Origin: Scatosoma sp045537295
Lineage (GTDB): Bacteria; Bacillota; Clostridia; Christensenellales; Borkfalkiaceae
Assembly: GCA_045537295.1 (NCBI GenBank)
Contig: JAZSPG010000092.1
Coordinates: 1-14,542 of the forward strand
Reading direction: 5' to 3'
Length of the DNA: 14,542 nucleotides
A model generated the notes under the pieces. That model was not told the origin of the DNA. It worked only from the letters and a program-made list of their open reading frames with translations, and ran no database searches. This document shows, in pieces, positions 1-7,069 of this stretch (position 1 is the stretch's first letter; the number at the start of each line of letters is the position of its first letter). The translations under genes and the position numbers were made by a program.

Positions 1-72
1 AGCCATGTCGTTCTGTGAGCCAAGGAGTTGGTGCCCATTGTTGTCTTCCTAAGACCGCTTGGCCTCCGACTT
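1..72. other. MGI/BGI DNBSEQ library adapter with index (sequencing artefact)
   Basis: Bases 1-30 match, from memory, the last 30 bases of the MGI reverse-read adapter (ending GCCAAGGAGTTG). Bases 41-72 match the reverse complement of the forward-read adapter (TTGTCTTCCTAAGACCGC onward). The ten bases between them, GTGCCCATTG at 31-40, sit exactly where the 10-base sample index lies in that oligonucleotide. The order adapter, index, adapter is that of the intact library adapter, so this is not genomic DNA. Genomic sequence begins around 72-73. It should be trimmed, and nothing should be inferred about what lies downstream of the dipeptidase gene. Confidence 0.95.
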
Positions 73-86
73 TTTTATAGGTCTAA

Positions 87-1469
87 TTATTTTACAGGTC
101 TAATCCAACCCAAGCGCGTGTATTTGGGTTTGGTGATTTCCTTAATCGCCTCGTAGTAAATTTCGCTAAGCAGGGCAATTCGGTCAAAAGTGATATACTC
201 GTTCGCTTGATGTATGGTAGCCTCCTCGCCCTCTAATTCAGGACCGAACCCGCAACCGCATTTCAAAGCTCTGGCATACGTTCCGCCACCGATAGCTACG
301 GGCTGTTCGTCACCGCCCACCGCCTTGTTATAAACGCGCGATAAGGTGGAAATAAGCTCGCCGTCCTTGTCGTTGTAAAGGGGGGCTTGGTAATGTTTCA
401 CCTCGTACATAACGCCTGCCTCGTCTAATGCGTCCGTCACCGTCGCCAAGGCAAAACTTGCGGGAAAACGGATATCCGCCACTACGGTAAGCACGCCGTT
501 TTTATAGCTAATCAAATCAGGCGAAAGCGTCAAAACGCCCGTTTCGTCCTCCAAGTTCTTTAAGCCTAAGCAGTCCTCGAACAGCACTTCGTACGCGCGT
601 TTGCAATCCTCGTTTTGCTCAGCTAAAAAGAGGAGCATAGCCTCGAACGCGTTCGCGCCCTTTTCGGGCGTAGAACCGTGCGCCGATTTCCCGCGCGCCT
701 GTAAGATATTCGTGGTGTTATCGTACGAAAGCGTGGTATTTTTGATAGGGTTTTGGTAACCGACGAGCTTGGATGCACATTTTCTCGTCAATACGCTTGC
801 TACGTAGTCGCATACCATATTCGCGCGTTCGCCACCGCCGATAGCCGTAAACGGCGCGTCGTGGATAGGGAAGGACAGCGCGAGATGCGCGATACCCTTT
901 TCTGCGTAAATAACGGGGAAATTCGCGTCGGGCGTAAAGCCCTCGTCGGGCATTTGCGCTACTTTTTTATAATGTTCGATACATTGCCAGCCCGATTCCT
1001 CGTTACAGCCAACGATAAGCTTAATCGTGCGTTTGGGGGTAAAACCGCTATCCTTTAACGCTTTCAAAGCGTACAGGCAAACGATAGCAGGACCTTTGTC
1101 GTCCATTGCACCGCGCCCCCAAATTTTTTTGCCCGTTACGCCACCGTCGGAAATATCGTCGTTGATAACGGCGTCGAAAGGCGGGTATTTCCAACCGCTA
1201 CCTGCGGGTACGATGTCTAAATGCGCTAAAATAGCAAACGGTTCGCCTGCACCGAAAATGACTTCGCCGATATAGTTGTCGTAATTTTTCGTTTGAAAAC
1301 CCAAACTTTCCGCAAGTGAAAGGAAGAATTGCAAACAATCCGCCGTTTCTTTTCCGAACGGAAATTCCCCGTCGTCGCATTCGTCGGGCTTTAACGAGCT
1401 GTCGAATTTGAGAATATCGCAAATAGATTGTACGATTTGGTCGAAATACTTGGTCATTTTACCTTGCAT
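87..1469 (-). CDS. PepV/Sapep-type M20 family dipeptidase
   Basis: Zinc-dependent cytoplasmic dipeptidase of the M20 family, close to PepV/Sapep, which releases amino acids from dipeptides. From the chosen start it has 460 residues, near the usual PepV length of about 470. Visible motifs are the first metal site AHLD (H83, D85), RGAMDDKG with the bridging Asp at D123, NEES with the general base and metal ligand at E157/E158, the lid-domain GKSAHGSTPEKGANA, and a C-terminal ATIHQANE supplying a metal His. The frame is open 33 codons further upstream, but ATG 1467-1469 is preferred because AAGGGG at 1477-1482 lies 7 nt before it and the upstream codons run through the promoter. The stop at 87-89 lies 14 bases from the adapter, so the gene is complete but its terminator is missing. 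Transcribed alone, divergent from radC. Family assignment is confident; substrate range is inferred. Confidence 0.93.
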   Translation of the reverse strand: MQGKMTKYFDQIVQSICDILKFDSSLKPDECDDGEFPFGKETADCLQFFLSLAESLGFQTKNYDNYIGEVIFGAGEPFAILAHLDIVPAGSGWKYPPFDAVINDDISDGGVTGKKIWGRGAMDDKGPAIVCLYALKALKDSGFTPKRTIKLIVGCNEESGWQCIEHYKKVAQMPDEGFTPDANFPVIYAEKGIAHLALSFPIHDAPFTAIGGGERANMVCDYVASVLTRKCASKLVGYQNPIKNTTLSYDNTTNILQARGKSAHGSTPEKGANAFEAMLLFLAEQNEDCKRAYEVLFEDCLGLKNLEDETGVLTLSPDLISYKNGVLTVVADIRFPASFALATVTDALDEAGVMYEVKHYQAPLYNDKDGELISTLSRVYNKAVGGDEQPVAIGGGTYARALKCGCGFGPELEGEEATIHQANEYITFDRIALLSEIYYEAIKEITKPKYTRLGWIRPVK

Positions 1470-1476
1470 AATAATA

Positions 1477-1482
1477 CCCCTT
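1477..1482 (-). promoter_or_regulatory. Ribosome binding site deciding the dipeptidase start
   Basis: On the minus strand AAGGGG lies 7 nt before the ATG at 1469. This sets the start 33 codons inside the longest open frame, whose extra N-terminal residues are AT-rich promoter sequence. Confidence 0.75.
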
Positions 1483-1526
1483 GAACTAAGTAATGAATTG
1501 TATACATTCACTATTATTATATAATC

Positions 1527-1555
1527 ATTATACACTTTTTTTTCGTTTGGGTAAA
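1527..1555 (-). promoter_or_regulatory. Promoter of the dipeptidase gene
   Basis: On the minus strand a -35 of TTTACC (1550-1555) is followed after 17 bp by a perfect -10 TATAAT (1527-1532). The inferred transcription start near 1520 leaves a leader of about 50 nt. The leader contains TAATAGTGAAT and ATTACTTAGT, short sequences that recur in other leaders of this window. Confidence 0.65.
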
Positions 1556-1626
1556 GAAAATTAAGCATAAAAGTTAAGAAAAAATAATTTTTATCTGCGA
1601 GAAAAATCGCAAAACCTCGTAAAACT

Positions 1627-1655
1627 TTGACTTTTTCGTAAAATTATGTTACAAT
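1627..1655 (+). promoter_or_regulatory. Extended -10 promoter of the radC-led run
   Basis: TTGACT (1627-1632), a 17-bp spacer ending in TGT, then TACAAT (1650-1655) make a strong sigma-A promoter with an extended -10. Transcription should begin near 1661-1662. This rules out the ATG at 1646, which lies inside the promoter, and supports initiation at 1703. Confidence 0.8.
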
Positions 1656-1702
1656 ACAGTAGGTTATACACACCTAAGTATTCGGCGAAAGAGGGCTTTT
1701 GT

Positions 1703-2425
1703 ATGCAATTCAAGGACAAATTGAATATCCCCTTAGGCAAACTTCACGAGGGACATAGACAGCGTTTGATAGAAAAACTCGACACGCAAACGCTCCAACC
1801 GCACGAATATTTAGAGGCGCTTCTATTTGCAGTAGAACCGCGTCGCGATACCAACGCCACGGCGCATCGGTTGCTGTTCGCGTTCGGCTCGCCTTACGGC
1901 GTGTTCAACGCCTCGTACGAGAGCTTGCTACGCGTCGAGGGCGTAGGTAAGAAAACGGCGACCTTTTTAAGCGCGGTGGGCGGGTTAGTGTGTAATTTAT
2001 ACGAAACGGAAGAGAGCGTTTTTCCTACTTCCTACGCGCACGAAACCTTTTTGTCTTTTATAAAATGCGAATACGAAAAGGAAACGGAAGAAGTCGCGGA
2101 TATTTATTTCCTGACGGAAGATGGGTATATTTTTTACCGCGAACGCTTGTGCGTGGGTACTTCTCATTCCATCGAATATACGGGAACGGCTTTGCAAGAA
2201 GCTATCGTTGCGGAAACGCCGTACGCGGTTATTCTCGTACATACCCACCCCAAATCCAACGCCAAGCCTTCCGAAACGGATATAAAAACCACTGAAAATT
2301 TTGCGCGGATTTGTCAAACCTTGGGTGCGGAATTTGTAGAACATTTTATCTATTCCCCGCAAGGTATTTACAGCTTTTACCAAAGCGGTTTGCTTTGTAA
2401 AATCATAGAAAAAATTATCGATTAA
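1703..2425 (+). CDS. RadC-like JAB (JAMM) domain protein
   Basis: RadC-family protein of 240 residues. The N-terminal part carries a helix-hairpin-helix-like stretch (RVEGVGKKTATFLSAVG), and the C-terminal half is a JAMM/JAB fold with an intact zinc signature HTHPKSNAKPSETD. Typical RadC has HNHPSGDPTPS, so this copy diverges in the loop but keeps both His and the Asp. RadC was once linked to DNA repair; the biochemical role is unsettled and some members are tied to competence or mobile elements. The start at 1703 is chosen because the upstream ATG (1646) lies within the promoter and a GAGG site at 1691-1694 precedes 1703 at 8 nt. It is first in a same-strand run and is followed after 19 nt by the histidine kinase gene. 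Family confident, function not. Confidence 0.88.
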   Translation: MQFKDKLNIPLGKLHEGHRQRLIEKLDTQTLQPHEYLEALLFAVEPRRDTNATAHRLLFAFGSPYGVFNASYESLLRVEGVGKKTATFLSAVGGLVCNLYETEESVFPTSYAHETFLSFIKCEYEKETEEVADIYFLTEDGYIFYRERLCVGTSHSIEYTGTALQEAIVAETPYAVILVHTHPKSNAKPSETDIKTTENFARICQTLGAEFVEHFIYSPQGIYSFYQSGLLCKIIEKIID

Positions 2426-2444
2426 GACTAAACGAATTGACACT

Positions 2445-3785
2445 ATGCAAAAAAAATCCACGAAAAAACCGAATACCGCGGTCAAGAGCGAGGAAAAGGG
2501 TTTTCGCGCTTTGTTATCGCGATTCACGGCAAAGTACAATTTCCGCAACGAACGACAGTTTAGCGCGTTTTGGAAATGGCTTACTTTTATCGTGTTGGTA
2601 TTAGTGGAAATTTTCATTTTATTGCAACATATCGACGAATATACCCTGCGCGGAGGGGATGGAAAACTTCTATTTGCGTTACTTCTCGTTGAAATTACGC
2701 TCACCGTTTCCCAAGCCTTAAAACTGTTCGTCGTCGGCAAGTTCAAGGGCAGGATAATTTTTTATACTTTCGACGCGTTGTCGGCGTGCTGTTTCCTGTT
2801 TTTAACGATGCAACAGGAAAGCGCCGTCGCGCAAACGACGAATACCGCAAGCGTCTATCCCGTCGTGATTTTCGCGCTCATTCTCACCGAGTTTTATATC
2901 GACAGTCCCAGCACGAAAACTTCCGTGGCAATGCTACTCGTGGGGGTGTCCACTTACATTACGGCGGATATTTTGCGCGTGTATTACGTTTTGAATATTC
3001 GCGTGGAAGTGTTCGCCACCGTCCGTCAGTCGTTTAGTACGGTGAGTTTGATGATTATCCATTTCCTCGTCGTGCAGGTAGCGCTCGGTTTTTATCGGCA
3101 GTATTTACGGCTGGAAAAAACGTTGGAAGAATTAGATATTAGCAAAAAAGAACTCGAAAAAGCCTACGAGGTCGTAGCCGAAGTTACCGCCTTACAGGAA
3201 CGCCAGCGTATCGCTAAGGATATCCACGACACCGCGGGGCATTCGATAACCACCGTAATTATGCAAACGGAATCGGCAAAGCTTTTAATAGACAACAACG
3301 CGCAAGAGGCGAAAAAGAAAATCGTTTCGGCGAATTTGCAAGCCAAACACGCCTTGGAAGAACTGCGCGACAGCGTGCATTTGCTTTCGGGCTTGGGCGA
3401 ACAGACCACGCTACAAACCGCCTTACAAGCAATTATCCACGAAAGTACGGACGGAACGGGGATTACCATTCGTTCGGAAATAGAAGATATTTCCGTATCG
3501 CCCGCAAAATACCGTTTTCTTTGCAATACGCTCAAAGAGGGGATTTCCAACGGACTTCGCCACGGCAACGCTACGGCGTTTTGGTTTGAACTCAAACGCG
3601 AAAAGGATAAAATTCAATTTCTGTTATCCGACAACGGCAAGGGCGTAGAGGGCGAAGTGCAGTTCGGGTTCGGACTTTCGTCAATGCGCGAACGCGCCAA
3701 AGCGTTGGGCGGGGAAGTGCAAACCTACGCCGAAAACGGCGAGGGCTTTGAGTTGCGGTTGGTTTTACCGACGGACAAAAATTAA
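2445..3785 (+). CDS. Membrane sensor histidine kinase, NarL/LiaS-type (HisKA_3)
   Basis: Sensor kinase of 446 residues. A basic N-terminus is followed by several hydrophobic segments (about 46-63, 75-97, 104-122, 137-152, 160-183 and 199-216), giving a multi-pass membrane sensor with only short outside loops. A coiled-coil linker (about 220-250) leads to the HisKA_3 dimerisation helix, ERQRIAKDIHDTAGHS, with the phosphorylated His at 261. The ATPase domain shows an N-box Asn at 369, DNGKGV at 396-401 and FGFGLSSMRERA near 407-418. This architecture is typical of intramembrane-sensing kinases that respond to envelope stress, but the stimulus cannot be read from the sequence. The start is the only reasonable one, although its Shine-Dalgarno is weak, suggesting coupling to radC 19 nt upstream. 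The cognate regulator follows directly. Confidence 0.93.
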   Translation: MQKKSTKKPNTAVKSEEKGFRALLSRFTAKYNFRNERQFSAFWKWLTFIVLVLVEIFILLQHIDEYTLRGGDGKLLFALLLVEITLTVSQALKLFVVGKFKGRIIFYTFDALSACCFLFLTMQQESAVAQTTNTASVYPVVIFALILTEFYIDSPSTKTSVAMLLVGVSTYITADILRVYYVLNIRVEVFATVRQSFSTVSLMIIHFLVVQVALGFYRQYLRLEKTLEELDISKKELEKAYEVVAEVTALQERQRIAKDIHDTAGHSITTVIMQTESAKLLIDNNAQEAKKKIVSANLQAKHALEELRDSVHLLSGLGEQTTLQTALQAIIHESTDGTGITIRSEIEDISVSPAKYRFLCNTLKEGISNGLRHGNATAFWFELKREKDKIQFLLSDNGKGVEGEVQFGFGLSSMRERAKALGGEVQTYAENGEGFELRLVLPTDKN

Positions 3786-3823
3786 GCAATAAGCAATAAG
3801 TAATAAGTAATAGTGAATAGTGT
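3784..3823. repeat. Heptanucleotide tandem repeat in the kinase-regulator gap
   Basis: Starting inside the kinase stop codon, 7-bp units run AAGCAAT, AAGCAAT, AAGTAAT, AAGTAAT, then degenerate AGTGAAT and AGTGTAA. They fill nearly the whole gap up to the Shine-Dalgarno of the response regulator. The unit reads TAA in several frames, so it may act as a translation stop cluster, or it may be a slippage-grown spacer. Confidence 0.8.
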
Positions 3824-3837
3824 AAGGAGTGTTAGGA

Positions 3838-4485
3838 ATGGACGATAAAATCAAGGTGCTTGTTACCGACGACCAAATCGAGCTTGCCAACGAGATAAAA
3901 AGCGTTTTGGAAACGGACGAACGCATACAAGTTACGGGTGTTGCGACGGACGGTTTTGACGCGCTCGAACAAATGCAGGACAACACGCCCGACGTGGTGC
4001 TACTCGATATCCGTATGCCGAATATGAACGGTGTAGTGGCGACGCAACGTATAAAATCCGAATACCCCAATACGAAAGTAGTCATTCTTACCACTTTCGA
4101 CGACAGCGATTATATTTTGAACGCCATCAACAACGGTGCAAGCGGGTATTTGTTAAAGGATATCGGCGCAGGCGCGCTTATCGATGCGGTGAAAAACGCC
4201 TACGCGGGCGATACCATTTTGCCCGCTAAAATCGCAAGACGGATAGCCGACGTAGCCAAACACGTTTCGGCGGATAGGGAAATTAAGCTCACGCGCGCGT
4301 TCGGTTTTTCGGACAGGGAGGTGGAAATCGCCCTGATGATGTACGAGGGGTTTACCAACCGTCAAATTTCGTCCGCGCTTAAACTTGGCGAGGGTACGAC
4401 GCGTAACTACGTTTCCGCTATTTATATCAAAACGAACAGCGAAAACCGCGCGGAAGCGGTGCAGGCAATCAAGGGGGCGTTATAA
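3838..4485 (+). CDS. NarL/FixJ-family response regulator
   Basis: Response regulator of 215 residues. The receiver domain has the acidic pair D11/D12, the phosphorylated Asp at D57 (VVLLDIRMPNMNG), a conserved Thr at 85 and the Lys at 107 in SGYLLKD. A LuxR/GerE helix-turn-helix lies at the C-terminus (FSDREVEIALMMYEGFTNRQISSALKLGEGTTRNYVS). It is the obvious partner of the histidine kinase just upstream. The start is ATG 3838, with AAGGAG at 3824-3829 giving 8-nt spacing; the GTG at 3829 overlaps that site and is rejected. Its stop is directly followed by the ATG of the HAD phosphatase, implying coupled translation. Target genes are unknown. Confidence 0.94.
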   Translation: MDDKIKVLVTDDQIELANEIKSVLETDERIQVTGVATDGFDALEQMQDNTPDVVLLDIRMPNMNGVVATQRIKSEYPNTKVVILTTFDDSDYILNAINNGASGYLLKDIGAGALIDAVKNAYAGDTILPAKIARRIADVAKHVSADREIKLTRAFGFSDREVEIALMMYEGFTNRQISSALKLGEGTTRNYVSAIYIKTNSENRAEAVQAIKGAL

Positions 4486-5127
4486 ATGTATAAAGCGGTG
4501 GTATTCGATTTAGACGGAACGCTTTTAGATACCTTGGACGACTTGACGGATTCCGCGAACTACGCCTTGGAAAAACACGGTTTGCCCAAACGCACGCGCG
4601 AAGAAATTTGTTCGTTTGTGGGTAACGGTATCGTCAGCTTAATCGGTCGTTGTACGGGCGAGGATAACCCCAAGCGCGAGGCGGTGCTTACCGATTTTCG
4701 CGCGTATTATAAAACACATTCCAAAGACAAAACCAAGCCGTACGCGGATATTTTACCGCTACTTAGAAAGTTAAAAAAGAGCGAGATAAAAACGGCGGTG
4801 CTTTCCAACAAGGCGGATTTTGCCGTGCAACCGCTCGTTGAGGAATATTTCCAAGGCTTGATAGATATTTCGCAAGGCGAAAACGAGGCGGAGGGCGTTA
4901 TGCGCAAGCCCGCCCCCAACGGTTTGTTACAAATCCTCAAACGCTTGGACTGCGAAAAGGACGAGGCGGTATATATAGGGGATTCGGACGTGGATATTCA
5001 AACGGCGAAAAATGCGGGGATAGCGTGTATTTCGGTGACTTGGGGGTTTCGCTCAAAAGCATTTTTACGCGAGGCGGGCGCGACGACGCTCGTGTCTTCG
5101 CCCTTACAAATCATAGACGAAATTTGA
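4486..5127 (+). CDS. HAD-superfamily phosphatase, phosphoglycolate phosphatase-like
   Basis: HAD hydrolase of 213 residues with an alpha-helical cap, in the Gph/PGP group. Motif I is FDLDGTLLD with nucleophile D8 and acid/base D10. Motif II is Ser107 in VLSNK. Motif III is Lys141 in MRKPAPN, and motif IV is GDSDVD with D166 and D170. It is therefore predicted to be an active Mg2+-dependent phosphomonoesterase; 2-phosphoglycolate is the classical substrate, but related enzymes are broad or act on other small phosphates, so the substrate is open. The ATG abuts the response-regulator stop with no gap, and AAGGGGG at 4471-4477 inside that gene provides the ribosome site. Downstream is cysteine synthase, 22 nt away. 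Confidence 0.92.
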   Translation: MYKAVVFDLDGTLLDTLDDLTDSANYALEKHGLPKRTREEICSFVGNGIVSLIGRCTGEDNPKREAVLTDFRAYYKTHSKDKTKPYADILPLLRKLKKSEIKTAVLSNKADFAVQPLVEEYFQGLIDISQGENEAEGVMRKPAPNGLLQILKRLDCEKDEAVYIGDSDVDIQTAKNAGIACISVTWGFRSKAFLREAGATTLVSSPLQIIDEI

Positions 5128-5149
5128 AAAGGAGGCGGGCAGGTACGAG

Positions 5150-6067
5150 ATGAATTACGAGATGGATACGGAAAAACTTATCGGCAACACACCGCTCGTG
5201 CGGTTGAAAAACATAGAGAAAAAATATAATCTTTGTGCGAAAATATACGCCAAGGTAGAAGGCGTAAGCGTGGGCGGTTCGATTAAAGACAGGGTGGCGC
5301 GCGCGATTATCGACGACGCGGAACAATCGGGCAGATTAAAAAAAGGCGGAGTGGTAATTGAGGCGACTTCGGGTAACACGGGCGTAGGGCTTGCCCTCGT
5401 TTGTGCCGTTCGGGGTTATAAAGCGATTATCGTAATGCCCGAAACAATGTCCGTAGAACGCAGAAAGCTGATAGCCTCTTACGGTGCGGAAATCGTATTG
5501 ACGGCGGGCGAGAAAGGTATGCAAGGCGCAGTCGAAAAAGCCGAGGAATTGCATAAAAACACGCCGAATAGCATTATCGCGGGTCAGTTTGAAAACCCCG
5601 CCAACCCGCAGGCGCACTATAAAACCACCGCGCCTGAAATTTGGAGCGCGTTAAACGGCGAAGTGGATATGTTCGTCGCAGGCGTGGGTACGGGCGGAAC
5701 GGTAACGGGTGTGGGCAAATACCTCAAAGAAAAAAATCCCGCCGTGGAAATTATCGCGGTAGAACCCGCAAGTTCGCCCTTGCTTTCCAAAGGCAAAGCG
5801 GGCGCGCACGGTATTCAGGGTATCGGTGCGAATTTTATCCCTAAAACGCTGGATACTTCTATATATTCGAAAATTATCACGGCGACGGACGAGGACGCGT
5901 TCGCGCTTGCCCGCGAGGTTTGTGCGGTGGAAGGACTGTTCGTCGGTATTTCCTCGGGTGCGTCGCTCTACGGCGCGTTGGAAGAGGCGAAAAATGAGCG
6001 AAACGCGGGCAAAAATATCGTCGTGATTTTCGCGGACAACGGGGATAGGTATTTGTCTATTTTATAA
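5150..6067 (+). CDS. cysK: Cysteine synthase (O-acetylserine sulfhydrylase)
   Basis: PLP-dependent fold-type II enzyme of 305 residues that makes cysteine from O-acetylserine and sulfide. The PLP lysine is K46 in GGSIKDR. The Asn/Ser substrate loop TSGNTG is at 73-78, the phosphate-binding GTGGT is at 180-184, and GISSGAS near 267-273 supplies the residue contacting the pyridine nitrogen. The usual NPGGS before the lysine is replaced here by SVGGS, and the C-terminal motif reads FADNGDRYLS rather than PDTGERYLS; both are conservative. AAGGAGG at 5129-5135 is 14 nt from the start, slightly long, and a second ATG at 5162 is even further away. No serine acetyltransferase gene is nearby. A CysM or cystathionine beta-synthase-like role cannot be fully excluded. 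Confidence 0.93.
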   Translation: MNYEMDTEKLIGNTPLVRLKNIEKKYNLCAKIYAKVEGVSVGGSIKDRVARAIIDDAEQSGRLKKGGVVIEATSGNTGVGLALVCAVRGYKAIIVMPETMSVERRKLIASYGAEIVLTAGEKGMQGAVEKAEELHKNTPNSIIAGQFENPANPQAHYKTTAPEIWSALNGEVDMFVAGVGTGGTVTGVGKYLKEKNPAVEIIAVEPASSPLLSKGKAGAHGIQGIGANFIPKTLDTSIYSKIITATDEDAFALAREVCAVEGLFVGISSGASLYGALEEAKNERNAGKNIVVIFADNGDRYLSIL

Positions 6068-6074
6068 AAGAGCG

Positions 6075-6107
6075 CAAGTTTTGGCAGTAAGACGACAAGT
6101 TTTGACA
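6075..6107. repeat. Direct repeat upstream of the lipoprotein promoter (candidate operator)
   Basis: CAAGTTTTGGCA at 6075-6086 and CAAGTTTTGACA at 6096-6107 differ by one base and are offset by 21 bp, two helical turns. They lie just upstream of the promoter for the lipoprotein gene, a layout typical of a two-subunit activator or repressor site. Function is inferred. Confidence 0.4.
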
Positions 6108-6136
6108 TAGACTTCTCGCCGAAAATATGGTATAAT
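6108..6136 (+). promoter_or_regulatory. Extended -10 promoter of the lipoprotein gene
   Basis: TGGTATAAT at 6128-6136 is a perfect extended -10. TAGACT (6108-6113) is a weak -35 at 17-bp spacing; the better-looking TTGACA at 6102-6107 would be 23 bp away, which is too far. Transcription should begin near 6143, which excludes the ATG at 6138. Confidence 0.7.
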
Positions 6137-6167
6137 AATGTTATATCATATAGGAGCGGTAAGAATT

Positions 6168-7004
6168 ATGAAAAAACGGTTATTCTCGACTTTACTTTGT
6201 TGTTTATTGCTTAGTGCGACGGCGTTTGCCTCGTGCGGAAAAACGGAAAACGACGGCGAAACGGGCGGTGGCGTTACCTACACGAAAAACGCGAACGGTA
6301 CGGCGTACACCGTGACGGGTTTTGTGAAATCGGGCGATACGGTGACGATTGACGCGGAATACGAGGGTTTGCCCGTAAAAAAAATCGCCAAAGGCGCGTT
6401 CAACGCCAAGACGACGGATAGCGAGGAAGTGAAAGAGGTTGTCATACCCAAATCGGTGACGGAAATCGAAAACGGCGCGTTTAACGGTTGCACGAAATTA
6501 GAAAAGGTTCACTATACCGGAACGGCGACGGAGTGGCTTGCGATTAAGATGTACGAAAGCGACGCCACGGAGGGCGGAAACGAAAACCCGTTCGTTGCCA
6601 GCGCGAACAAAGCCGAACTTTACGCCAACGGCGAAAAGGTAACTTCCGTTACTTATACGACGAACGGCAGAGTGGGCGTGCAGTTGAAAGGTTGCGCCTC
6701 GCTCGCAAGCGTAACGGTCGCGGACACGGCGACGAAAATCGGCGCATACGCGTTCGCGGGCTGTAAAAATTTGACCGCGGTGGTAATCGGTACGGGCGTA
6801 AACTATATCGGCGTGGGCGCGTTTGATAATTGTAATAAGCTCGCAAGCGTGGAATTTAAGGATACACAAGGCTGGGGCTACGAAACGACGGGCGCGACCA
6901 ACTTGGCGCAAATCCCGCCGACGCTTATCGGTGATAAAACGGGTATCGTCGAGTACATTTTAGACGAGGCGTACCGCGGTATTTGGACGAAAACGAACGC
7001 GTAA
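6168..7004 (+). CDS. BspA-like leucine-rich-repeat lipoprotein
   Basis: Predicted surface lipoprotein of 278 residues. The N-terminus (MKKRLFSTLL...) is a type II signal peptide with a lipobox-like FASC, so Cys23 would be lipidated. The mature part carries BspA/LRR_5-type repeats, seen as KKIAKGAFNA, TEIENGAFNGCTKLEKV, TKIGAYAFAGCKNLTAV and NYIGVGAFDNCNKLASVEF. Such repeats often mediate binding to host or other microbial surfaces, but no ligand can be named. An insert of about 60 residues separates the second and third recognisable repeats. AGGAG at 6152-6156 sits 11 nt before the ATG. It has its own promoter and terminator, so it is a single-gene unit following cysK. Confidence 0.88.
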   Translation: MKKRLFSTLLCCLLLSATAFASCGKTENDGETGGGVTYTKNANGTAYTVTGFVKSGDTVTIDAEYEGLPVKKIAKGAFNAKTTDSEEVKEVVIPKSVTEIENGAFNGCTKLEKVHYTGTATEWLAIKMYESDATEGGNENPFVASANKAELYANGEKVTSVTYTTNGRVGVQLKGCASLASVTVADTATKIGAYAFAGCKNLTAVVIGTGVNYIGVGAFDNCNKLASVEFKDTQGWGYETTGATNLAQIPPTLIGDKTGIVEYILDEAYRGIWTKTNA

Positions 7005-7020
7005 TTTATGCGGTAAAATA

Positions 7021-7052
7021 AAAAAGACTTCGGGAATTTCCGAAGTCTTTTT
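7021..7052. terminator. Bidirectional intrinsic terminator
   Basis: A 13-bp perfect stem, AAAAAGACTTCGG (7021-7033) with CCGAAGTCTTTTT (7040-7052), encloses a 6-nt loop. It ends in T runs on both strands and sits between two convergent genes, so it can stop transcription from both the lipoprotein and the glycosidase-like gene. Confidence 0.93.
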
Positions 7053-7069
7053 GCTTGTCCGTTTGGTGT

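Noticed and set aside
79..104. Direct repeat AGGTCTAAT at 79-87 and 96-104 as a possible attachment site or target duplication
   Set aside because: Only 9 bp, inside the end of the dipeptidase gene and next to adapter sequence; likely chance or an assembly effect.
1646..1702. Upstream ATG as start of the radC-like gene
   Set aside because: It lies inside the promoter (between -35 and -10), so it would not be in the mRNA.
1997..2746. Long open frame on the minus strand across radC and the kinase gene
   Set aside because: It lies antisense to two clearly recognisable genes, spans their boundary, has Arg/Phe-rich low-information sequence and no ribosome site; it is a shadow frame.
6498..6911. 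137-codon minus-strand frame inside the lipoprotein gene
   Set aside because: Arg-rich antisense shadow of the repeat region, no ribosome site and no family resemblance.
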